Assembly (NCBI GenBank): GCA_021799315.1
Contig: JAJZAR010000050.1
Coordinates: 1-10,037, forward strand
DNA: 10,037 bases
Origin: Thermoplasmata archaeon
Lineage (GTDB): Archaea > Thermoplasmatota > Thermoplasmata > Thermoplasmatales > Thermoplasmataceae
Direction: 5' to 3'
This document shows, piece by piece, positions 1-5,514 of this stretch. The notes beneath the pieces are model-generated. The model had not been told where the DNA came from, searched no databases, and saw nothing but the letters and a program-made list of their open reading frames with translations. The position numbers and the translations under genes are program-made. Each line of letters starts with the position of its first letter. Positions within the stretch are counted from its first letter, which is position 1.

Positions 1-1
1 G

Positions 2-508
2 GCCATAAGAAGGTGTACCGACCTTCCTCTCGAAGCGCATATGATGATAACAGACCCACTCAAATACTGGAAAAAATTTTCTGAAGCAGGCGCAGACATA
101 ATGTTATTCCATTACGAGTCACCTGCTCCACTGAAAAAATGTTTTGCCGATGTGAAAGGAGAAGGTAAAGAATACGGTATCGTGATCAATCCTGAGACCG
201 CATTCAGCGAGGTAAAAGATCTACTTTGTGGGGCTTCAATGTTGGTCATTATGAGCGTTCACCCCGGCTTCTCCGGGCAGAGTTTCATTGAGGGGAGCCT
301 GGCAAAAGTCAGAGAGGCAAGACAATTCATTGACGAAAATAGATTGAAAGTGAAGATAGAAGTTGATGGAGGTATAAATAATAAAACTGCCGGACCTGCA
401 GCCAGGGAAGGAGCTCATATTCTTGTTTCAGCATCATACATTTTTGGTGGTGAAATTGCGGAGAGGATAAAGGAACTGAAAACAATCAGTTCAGTTGATT
501 TTAAGTAA
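2..508 (+). CDS. rpe: Ribulose-phosphate 3-epimerase, 5' end missing
   Basis: This is the C-terminal three quarters of a TIM-barrel epimerase that interconverts ribulose 5-phosphate and xylulose 5-phosphate in the pentose phosphate pathway. The frame is open to the left edge, so the ATG at 41 is internal: codons before it read DLPLEAHMMITDP, matching the family's PLDVHLMIxxP metal-site strand. Further on come GIVINPET, the phosphate-binding loop MSVHPGFSGQSF and the EVDGGIN strand that carries the conserved metal-binding Asp. The end VSASYIFGG matches the usual VAGSAIFG with Gly replaced by Ala. The stop codon lies inside the 3' end of the opposing dehydrogenase gene (18 bp overlap). The missing N-terminus (roughly 50-60 residues by comparison with the family) lies off the window. 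The family call is secure from motifs; the substrate is inferred from the family. Confidence 0.93.
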   Translation, partial: AIRRCTDLPLEAHMMITDPLKYWKKFSEAGADIMLFHYESPAPLKKCFADVKGEGKEYGIVINPETAFSEVKDLLCGASMLVIMSVHPGFSGQSFIEGSLAKVREARQFIDENRLKVKIEVDGGINNKTAGPAAREGAHILVSASYIFGGEIAERIKELKTISSVDFK

Positions 509-1468
509 GACCCTACCTTCCCTGCTTCCTGAGAAATATTCCATAGCCTTACCAATTTCTTCCAATGGGAAGACCTTATCAACCTTCACTCTCAATTGAT
601 TTTTCTCCGTAATGTCGATAATTTCCTTGAAGTCTTTTCTGCTTCCTCCAGTAGACCCTATGATCTTCAGTTCTTTTGTGTATATGGAACCAATATGCAA
701 TGTGGAAGTTGGACCATTCAACACACCAAAGGTTACCATTCTACCTCTTCTCTTCATGTGCTTGAGGCTATCTCCAAAAAATTCACCACCCAGCGGGTTA
801 ACAAGGACATCAGCATTAAGATTTTCTGGCAAGTTGTCCATTGTATAAGTCTGATCTGCACCAAACTCCATAAGATATTTCTTCCGTGTGATTGCGGTAA
901 CATTCATACCCATTATGCGTCCCAACTGAACAGAAAATAAGCCTGTGTTTCCAGACGCGCCGTAGACAACGAGGTGTTCTCCACATCTGGCTTCAGATTC
1001 TTTCAGTGCATGATAAGCGGTGAGTGCATCAATAGGCAAGGATACAGCAACATAATCTGAAATAGTGTCTGGAATGCCAAAAACATTCTCCTCTTTTACA
1101 GATATTTCCTCTGCATAGCCGCCATTGCTTACAACACCGTATATTCCTCCATTGGGGCACAGATACTCCCTTCCAGAAACACAATATTCACATGTCCCAT
1201 CGTAAATTCTGTTGTAAATAACTACCCTATCACCCTTCCTTATGTTTTTTCCATCTTCCAGGGAGGTGCCCATAATTTCTGAACCTGGAACGTGAGGCAT
1301 GGGGTTCACGCCGTAGAGCAATTTTCCGCCAACCACATTATATTCCAGCGGATTTATTCCTGCCAACTCAGGCTTAACTCTAATGTATCCTTTCTGAGTC
1401 TTAGGAGGTTCAACTTCTTTAACCTTTAAATTTTCCAGGCCAAAGTTGTCTATAACTGCTGCCTTCAT
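491..1468 (-). CDS. MDR-family zinc-lobe alcohol dehydrogenase / quinone reductase-like oxidoreductase
   Basis: A 325-aa medium-chain dehydrogenase/reductase. The N-terminal GroES-like half (about 1-130) contains HVPGSE (59-64), and the Rossmann half starts at YGASGNTG (169-176), a GxxGxxG nucleotide loop. The catalytic zinc ligands of classical alcohol dehydrogenases are mostly missing: Asn39 stands where Cys is expected after AGI, and Ser63 replaces His in the HxPGHE motif, although Glu64 remains. The structural-zinc lobe persists as Cys93, Cys96 and Cys104, with Asp90 in the first Cys position. This combination suggests an NAD(P)H-dependent reductase of the quinone-oxidoreductase type or an atypical dehydrogenase; the substrate cannot be told. 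The start is supported by a TATA-like box centred about 24 bp upstream. It converges on the epimerase gene with an 18 bp overlap. Confidence 0.88.
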   Translation of the reverse strand: MKAAVIDNFGLENLKVKEVEPPKTQKGYIRVKPELAGINPLEYNVVGGKLLYGVNPMPHVPGSEIMGTSLEDGKNIRKGDRVVIYNRIYDGTCEYCVSGREYLCPNGGIYGVVSNGGYAEEISVKEENVFGIPDTISDYVAVSLPIDALTAYHALKESEARCGEHLVVYGASGNTGLFSVQLGRIMGMNVTAITRKKYLMEFGADQTYTMDNLPENLNADVLVNPLGGEFFGDSLKHMKRRGRMVTFGVLNGPTSTLHIGSIYTKELKIIGSTGGSRKDFKEIIDITEKNQLRVKVDKVFPLEEIGKAMEYFSGSREGRVLLKIN

Positions 1469-1488
1469 GGCTCATTATTATCTGTCCC

Positions 1489-1496
1489 TATTTTAA
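1489..1496 (-). promoter_or_regulatory. TATA-like box of the MDR dehydrogenase gene
   Basis: On the minus strand the sequence reads TTAAAATA, centred about 24 bp before the ATG at 1468. Archaeal TATA boxes sit about 25 bp before the transcription start, so the mRNA is probably leaderless and begins at or next to the ATG. No Shine-Dalgarno motif is seen in the gap. Confidence 0.5.
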
Positions 1497-1596
1497 TGTA
1501 ACATCATGGCATGAAATTGAAAGTTGGTGTCAGGATATGAATCGAGGGAAAGCTCAGTCTATCACGGTTATTGTTTGCATTTAGAATGGATAATGA

Positions 1597-1604
1597 GTAT
1601 ATAC
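1597..1604 (+). promoter_or_regulatory. Possible TATA box of the membrane-anchored surface protein gene
   Basis: GTATATAC lies about 37 bp before the ATG at 1638, which would place transcription start near 1626 and leave a leader of roughly 12 nt. The match is to an A/T-rich TATA element only; no BRE is clear. It supports the 1638 start over the longer TTG-initiated reading from 1524. Confidence 0.3.
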
Positions 1605-1637
1605 CAAATCCTGATATCCATAGAGGCATTGAACTCT

Positions 1638-2093
1638 ATGAAACCACTTGAAGTTGAAAGGCCTTGGATTAAATCCGGATACGGAAAGAAAACTCTGGCT
1701 ATTATAGTGATCATCCTCATTGCAACGCTTGGGATTCTGTCTGCCTTTGATTTTTATAGTGGAACAACTGTAAACATTCAGGCTGTTAATGTAAATGTCA
1801 CTGAATCAGGCCATAAAGCATGGAATTTTTCATTTGCCTATGGAAAGTTCACATATGGGGGGCGATCCAATGTTCCCATACAGATTGTGATGACAAAACA
1901 GATATCTGACTACATAACGGAAAACAAAATAAGAGCTTATAACACGACTGTAAATACTGCTGGCTTTAGCTACATACCGAACATTTCAACATTCACAAAT
2001 AATTCTGGAATAATGGAAACTATTGTCCATATTGTAACCCCAGATCATGATTATTTTGGTTCCCTTAACATTACTCTGGAACTCACGGGATAA
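1638..2093 (+). CDS. Small membrane-anchored extracytoplasmic protein, function unknown
   Basis: A 151-aa protein not recognised as a member of a named family. A short basic N-terminus ending in KK (17-18) precedes one hydrophobic segment (about 19-38, LAIIVIILIATLGIL). The remaining 110 residues are polar, rich in Asn, Thr and Ser, and predicted beta-rich. The layout is that of an N-in anchor with the C-terminal domain outside the cell. Six N-glycosylation sequons are visible (Asn53, 63, 102, 115, 121, 144), fitting a glycosylated surface protein of a wall-less acidophile. The frame is open upstream to a TTG at 1524, but the ATG at 1638 puts a normal charged N-terminus before the membrane segment and has a TATA-like element upstream. 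The stop overlaps the opposing DUF5680 gene by 11 bp. Functions such as a secretion or pilin-like accessory are possible but unsupported. Confidence 0.7.
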   Translation: MKPLEVERPWIKSGYGKKTLAIIVIILIATLGILSAFDFYSGTTVNIQAVNVNVTESGHKAWNFSFAYGKFTYGGRSNVPIQIVMTKQISDYITENKIRAYNTTVNTAGFSYIPNISTFTNNSGIMETIVHIVTPDHDYFGSLNITLELTG

Positions 2094-2559
2094 GCATTCC
2101 CCCTGAATAATGAAGCTCATAAACTATATCTTGTTCCGATTCTATGGACTCGTAACCTATAAAGTGATCCAGGTCGCCCTCAAAAACGTTCTTGTATTCG
2201 AACTGCCCATTGCTGAAGTAGTCCTTGCCCCTCAGAGGCATCTGTGGATCACACTCTCTCAGGCACAGTTTCAGAAAATTATAAATCTCAGAGGGGTCCA
2301 TGGAATCCTCCGTTATGCCACCTGAATACACAGAGGTCCATTGGGGAACGTTTTTCTCAAGCACAATTTCCTGGCCTGCAAAGTAAGTAAATCCAATATA
2401 TGTATCCACATAGGTCAAATTTTCTCTTTTTCTGGTAAAAGTTTTTGAACCGCTGATCCGCCCTGCTTTGTAGTTCGTATCTTCTCCTGCATATCCTTCC
2501 ATCTTTGATTCAAACAGAAATGGTTTCAGCGTTTCAACATCCATCCTCGGAGGAATCAT
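2083..2559 (-). CDS. DUF5680 domain-containing protein
   Basis: A 158-aa soluble protein that matches, as I remember it, the DUF5680 pattern along its whole length. There is a tyrosine-rich core LTYVDTYIGFTYFAGQEIV (48-66), then VPQWTSVYSGG (71-81), a helix with FLKLCL (95-100), MPLRGKDYF (107-115), and a second repeat-like half with FEGDLDHFIGYESI (126-139) and VYELHYSGG (146-154). The two FxGxE-like elements and two YSGG motifs suggest an internally duplicated beta fold. In bacteria this domain often follows an XRE-type helix-turn-helix; here it stands alone. Function is unknown. The start at 2559 has a weak A/T-rich box (2579-2586, minus strand) about 24 bp upstream; a second ATG at 2544 is an alternative. 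It converges with the surface protein gene, overlapping by 11 bp. Confidence 0.78.
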   Translation of the reverse strand: MIPPRMDVETLKPFLFESKMEGYAGEDTNYKAGRISGSKTFTRKRENLTYVDTYIGFTYFAGQEIVLEKNVPQWTSVYSGGITEDSMDPSEIYNFLKLCLRECDPQMPLRGKDYFSNGQFEYKNVFEGDLDHFIGYESIESEQDIVYELHYSGGMLIP

Positions 2560-2743
2560 AACAAAGGTTTAGCATTTTGTATTTTCATGTCTTATTTTTG
2601 TGAAAGCAGGAGACCTGTTATCTCGCTAAACTACCAAAAAGTCCCTTAACCATCTCAAACAAGTCCATGGAATGAGTATAAGAAAGTGATGGTGTTGAAT
2701 ACCTCTGTGGAGCAAATCTTATTATCTAATCAGCTTCAAGCCT

Positions 2744-2905
2744 TTATTCGAGTATTTCAACTGCACATGTTGTATTGATTATAATCAGTTCTCTTCCACC
2801 AATGTTTATTCCTCTCTTTGATACAGCATAATTGATTTTCTTGATTGTTCTGAAGTGAAGGAGATTCTCTCCTGGCAATGGAAATTGGAAACAGCTCAAG
2901 CACAT
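2744..2905 (-). CDS. Possible 53-codon ORF at the end of the tyrA operon
   Basis: A short frame, ATG at 2905 to TAA at 2744, encodes 53 residues and starts 10 nt before the end of tyrA on the same strand, as expected for translational coupling. Its body reads like protein rather than noise: charged and hydrophobic residues alternate (TIKKINYAVSKRGINIGG, then RELIIINTTCAVEILE at the end), suggesting a helix followed by a beta strand. A TAG lies two codons upstream of the ATG, so the frame cannot extend back. The competing ORF at 2757-2954 in another frame is rich in Cys, Trp and Asn and looks like a shadow. I do not recognise a family. It could be a true small protein or the tail of a lost gene. 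Confidence 0.35.
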   Translation of the reverse strand: MCLSCFQFPLPGENLLHFRTIKKINYAVSKRGINIGGRELIIINTTCAVEILE

Positions 2906-3606
2906 TTTCTAGAATCCCATTTGTGTTCGATCCTGAAGTCGGAATTACTATCACTCAATTCGCTTACCATTTCATTAATTTTTTCCTGTATCTCCTTAAT
3001 AATGTACATTGAGAAAGGATTCCTCGATATAGTATCCAGTAAGACATTTGGGTTCTGGTCGTTGCTTACACCAGCCATCTTCTCCAGTACCTTCTTTGAT
3101 CTGGTTTTTAACTCAGTATCACAGTTTATCAGGTTGGCTAGTATGGAAATCAAGTAGGGTGCCACCTGCACCTTCGCCACCAGAGCATCATGCTCCGATG
3201 CAGTCGTTTCTATAATGTTGAACCCTGGAAATAACTGTTTTACCAGATCTACGGATCCAGAGAAAGAAATATCCTTAATAAAAACAATATTTCTTAACTC
3301 AACGTCAAGAAAGGATCTTGGTCCAAATAAGGGGTGTATACTTATGATTCTGCCTCTGAATGGAATCATGGGGGTTTTAATTGAAGTCACTTCAATACAT
3401 GTTACATTTTCAGAAAACTTTTGAATGTATTCTACCGCAGAAAGGAATGGAACCGCTAAAATAAAAAGATCTACTTTCTTAGCAACCTGATCGACAATAC
3501 TTATATTGTGGAGATCGACCTCAATGATGGTATTGGAACCCTTTGAGAGAATTTCACAGAGTGTTTGCCCCATCCTTCCCTTGCTTCCGATAATCCCAAT
3601 GTTCAT
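2896..3606 (-). CDS. tyrA: Prephenate dehydrogenase (TyrA)
   Basis: A 236-aa enzyme that oxidatively decarboxylates prephenate to 4-hydroxyphenylpyruvate, the penultimate step of tyrosine synthesis. The Rossmann loop GIIGSKGRMG (4-13) opens the protein, and Asp31 after the second strand (IIEVD) suggests NAD+ rather than NADP+. The substrate-domain signature HPLFGP (91-96) holds the family's active-site His, and TTASEHDALVAKVQ (134-147) matches the TTPEEHDxxxAxxQ helix. No ACT regulatory domain follows, so it is the compact archaeal form. The start ATG overlaps the stop of the chorismate mutase gene as ATGA (3603-3606), so the two are surely co-transcribed and probably translationally coupled. 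Together they take chorismate to hydroxyphenylpyruvate. Expression is probably governed by the palindrome upstream of the mutase gene. Confidence 0.93.
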   Translation of the reverse strand: MNIGIIGSKGRMGQTLCEILSKGSNTIIEVDLHNISIVDQVAKKVDLFILAVPFLSAVEYIQKFSENVTCIEVTSIKTPMIPFRGRIISIHPLFGPRSFLDVELRNIVFIKDISFSGSVDLVKQLFPGFNIIETTASEHDALVAKVQVAPYLISILANLINCDTELKTRSKKVLEKMAGVSNDQNPNVLLDTISRNPFSMYIIKEIQEKINEMVSELSDSNSDFRIEHKWDSRKCA

Positions 3607-4202
3607 TCCTGCACCTCAATCATAATCCTCTTAGGTGACCTCATACTATCCGGTCTTTCATCCTCATCATTCTGGTTTCCCTTTGTGATAGTAAGTGCAG
3701 AGGATTTACCCTGATAACGTATGGATATCCATAGATCAAAAGAATCACAGCTTTCCTCTATTACATGCGCCCCCACCATAACTGCACCCTTAACAAAAGG
3801 GATATCAACATATGAGGGCATAAACAGCTTGTCGCCAGGGGAGCAAATTGTTGCAGCCAATACTTCCTGTAACTTATCTGTATTCCTCCCCGAATCACAT
3901 TCAAATGATTCATCAACCAGCGACTCAGAAAGAATTGTAAGCTCAAATAACAGGTTTAGAAACCTTTCCTCAATTGGGTCACTTATTCCAAGTGTCTCAA
4001 GAACCTTAAGCTCCTGAAGTCTGTTTCGTATCTTTGCGTCGCCTGATTTCTTAACTTCGCCAATCTCCTTCGCAATTATCATTCTCTTTCTAAACAGGGA
4101 GAGAAGGTCCTTGCTGTTTTCTATCAAATTAGATCTTAAAGCTTGCAGTTTTGATGTAATATCGGTTTTATCGCCAATAAAATAAACCACTTCGTAAATC
4201 AT
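3603..4202 (-). CDS. AroQ-type chorismate mutase with an unrecognised C-terminal domain
   Basis: The N-terminal half (about 18-95) is the three-helix AroQ chorismate mutase fold, which rearranges chorismate to prephenate. LFRKRMIIAKEIGEVKK (36-52) matches the first-helix signature. Aligned by eye to the E. coli domain, Arg23, Arg40, Lys51 and Glu64 keep the active-site positions, while positions equivalent to Asp48 and Arg51 read Asn60 and Gln63. Residues about 100-199 are extra: a Cys- and Gly-containing segment (LAATICSPGDKLFMPSY, then VKGAVMVGAHV) with predicted beta strands and an acidic linker near 178-186. I do not recognise it; a regulatory or substrate-channelling role is only a guess. 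Single AroQ domains are usually about 90 aa, so the protein is twice the expected size. It is the first gene of the operon and overlaps tyrA by ATGA. Confidence 0.82.
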   Translation of the reverse strand: MIYEVVYFIGDKTDITSKLQALRSNLIENSKDLLSLFRKRMIIAKEIGEVKKSGDAKIRNRLQELKVLETLGISDPIEERFLNLLFELTILSESLVDESFECDSGRNTDKLQEVLAATICSPGDKLFMPSYVDIPFVKGAVMVGAHVIEESCDSFDLWISIRYQGKSSALTITKGNQNDEDERPDSMRSPKRIMIEVQE

Positions 4203-4204
4203 CC

Positions 4205-4231
4205 ATAATGCGTGATAATGTCACGCATTAT
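4205..4231. promoter_or_regulatory. Perfect 11-5-11 inverted repeat, candidate operator of the chorismate mutase-tyrA operon
   Basis: ATAATGCGTGA (4205-4215) and TCACGCATTAT (4221-4231) are exact reverse complements separated by five bases (TAATG). The repeat begins two bases before the ATG at 4202 and its distal arm overlaps the TATA box. A dimeric repressor bound here would block TBP/TFB or polymerase, the common archaeal mode of repression. The centre-to-centre arm spacing of 16 bp is larger than one helical turn but compatible with winged-helix dimers. The motif GCATTA recurs at 4241-4246. The regulator is not in the window; tyrosine or other aromatic control is inferred from the genes controlled. 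Confidence 0.6.
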
Positions 4232-4240
4232 AAACTTTTT
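4227..4240 (-). promoter_or_regulatory. TATA box and BRE-like promoter of the chorismate mutase-tyrA operon
   Basis: On the minus strand the sequence is CAAAAAG-like purine-rich DNA followed by TTTATAAT (4227-4234), centred about 28 bp before the ATG at 4202. This matches an archaeal BRE plus TATA box and predicts a leaderless or nearly leaderless transcript. The box shares five bases with the distal arm of the inverted repeat. Confidence 0.6.
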
Positions 4241-4958
4241 GCATTAATGACATAGGCGAATTTTAACTGGTATTTTTGGCATAAAAGTAAGATAGATTAG
4301 TCCATAACATATGGTCGTAAGATTGCTTCCAAGATTCTGATGAGCACAAAACAGAGTCTTATTGCAACATGAAGTTAGTCATGTACTGACCTGTATATTA
4401 AAGACCTCTTTGTGATCTTGAACTCGAAACCTCAATATTTCCTTGGAATTGCATCCATGGGCATCTTGAAGAGGTGAGACTCATGGAACTGACGATGCTG
4501 ATGGTCAGTTAGATCCGCATAGTTAACACTTCTTTTTATGATGGCATAACCGGAGAAGTTGGAATAAAGAGTTGGCAGCGGATTGTTTTTCACTAAGTTG
4601 CGCAGATTTTTGGTAACACTAATTGAAGGCAGCACGCTAAATTCTAGACCCACACTGATTGAGAGTGAAATTTCATTATGGTTTAGATCTTTTCTGGAAT
4701 TCATGAAACTTGATTATTAGGTTATTCTCTAGGCACAGCTACAAAGCTTTAGTCAAGGAAATTTAGGGAAAATGTATACAACTCTTGAAATGACAAAATT
4801 AAATGTCAGTATTTGGCGTAACATTTTTCCCAATCACAAATCTATTACTGTTTAATTGAACCTCAATAGGTGGCATTGCGAGTGCCCTGAAATTCTTTTT
4901 ATTACTTCAAGCATGGGATATGTGGACTCTGATCCACTACACTCACAGAATTATAGTT
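4232..4958. other. Gene-poor interval between the aromatic operon and the 129-aa hypothetical gene
   Basis: Apart from the operon promoter at its left end and the doubtful ORF at 4432-4704, this stretch shows no convincing coding region. I saw no tRNA-like cloverleaf, no repeat array and no long inverted repeat. A minor hairpin (GTGGA/TCCAC, loop of six) at about 4920-4937 lies just past the 3' end of the 4959-5348 gene and could help end its transcript, but it is short and lacks a run of T. Confidence 0.5.
4432..4704 (-). pseudogene. Doubtful 90-codon ORF, possibly a gene remnant
   Basis: An open frame of 90 codons in an otherwise empty interval. The second half has a plausible protein texture (NFSGYAIIKRSVNYADL, then HQHRQFHESHLFKMPMDAIP), while the first half is less convincing. 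It has several His residues but no complete motif that I can name. Its isolation, lack of a clear TATA box at the right distance and gene-poor surroundings suggest a fragment of a decayed gene, perhaps a mobile-element protein, or a chance frame. No terminal inverted repeats or target duplications were found to support an insertion sequence. Confidence 0.2.
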
Positions 4959-5348
4959 TTAGTTCTGAATCACGTTTTGGAGTTCTGCGAGCAATTCCTT
5001 TTCAACATGATCTGTCCATGCAATCTCAGGAATATCAATAAAGATGAATATTTCAGACAGCAACAGTACTTCCAGAGCTGTAACACCGAGGTTTTGAAGA
5101 ATTTTTCCCACGCCCACGTTGACTCTTAACTGATCTGGCTCTGATGTGAAAACGAAGGTTATTGCCCTGTTTGCAGATATAATGTCTCTTAAGAAGCCTG
5201 CCTTCTGTGCCTGAAGTACGCCTTTGTCTCCATTAACATTGCTCTGAACTCTCCATCCCTGATTTGTCAGAGCATTGGAAAAATCTCTTACTGTCTGGTC
5301 TAATGGCTTTTGAGTTGGATAAACTCGCTCTTTTTTGAATATCTCCAT
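4959..5348 (-). CDS. Conserved-looking hypothetical protein, 129 aa
   Basis: The frame is open upstream to 5528, but the ATG at 5348 is preferred: a strong TATA box (TTATATAA, 5369-5376) lies about 24 bp upstream, the spacing for a leaderless transcript, and the longer reading would run back into the start of the oligopeptidase gene. The protein begins MEIFKKERVY. A helix with DFSNALTNQGW (22-32) is followed by strands typical of a small alpha/beta domain (GVLQAQKAGFLRDI 43-56, AITFVFTSE 62-70, LRVNVGVGK 74-82). A hydrophobic stretch, VTALEVLLLSEIFIFIDIP (89-107), could be a membrane-associated or buried helix, and the end is a charged helix. It is possibly a ligand- or lipid-binding domain, but I do not recognise a family. 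It is divergently transcribed from the S9 peptidase. Confidence 0.75.
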   Translation of the reverse strand: MEIFKKERVYPTQKPLDQTVRDFSNALTNQGWRVQSNVNGDKGVLQAQKAGFLRDIISANRAITFVFTSEPDQLRVNVGVGKILQNLGVTALEVLLLSEIFIFIDIPEIAWTDHVEKELLAELQNVIQN

Positions 5349-5368
5349 GTATGCATTATTGAAATATG

Positions 5369-5376
5369 TTATATAA
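5369..5376 (-). promoter_or_regulatory. TATA box of the 129-aa hypothetical gene
   Basis: TTATATAA, itself a palindrome, is centred about 24 bp before the ATG at 5348. It decides the start codon choice and predicts a leaderless mRNA. Confidence 0.55.
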
Positions 5377-5481
5377 GTTATTATCACATAATTGTTCCAA
5401 ATAACCAAAAAGGACCTCTGAGTTGAAAAGATAGAGTTTCTTACATCGCCGGAATTCACGCTTTCAAACTTAATGGCGACC

Positions 5482-5491
5482 AAATATTTTA
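5482..5491 (+). promoter_or_regulatory. TATA-like box of the prolyl oligopeptidase gene
   Basis: AAATATTTTA is centred about 28 bp before the ATG at 5515. A start site about 25 bp downstream falls near 5512, which would exclude the out-of-frame ATG at 5505 from the transcript and leave the 5515 ATG as the first codon. Confidence 0.4.
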
Positions 5492-5514
5492 TTACTGATT
5501 CACCATGAAGATCA

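Noticed and set aside
596..940. Open frames on the + strand (596-940 and 612-848)
   Set aside because: They lie antisense to the well-supported MDR dehydrogenase and have no motifs or promoter.
2757..2954. 65-codon minus-strand ORF overlapping the tyrA end
   Set aside because: Its composition (runs of Asn, Cys, Trp) looks like a frame shadow; the overlapping frame 2744-2905 reads more like protein and has better coupling to tyrA.
4400..4435. A sequence resembling a tRNA T-loop (GTTCAAGATC on the minus strand)
   Set aside because: The flanking bases do not pair into a T stem and no acceptor, D or anticodon arms could be built.
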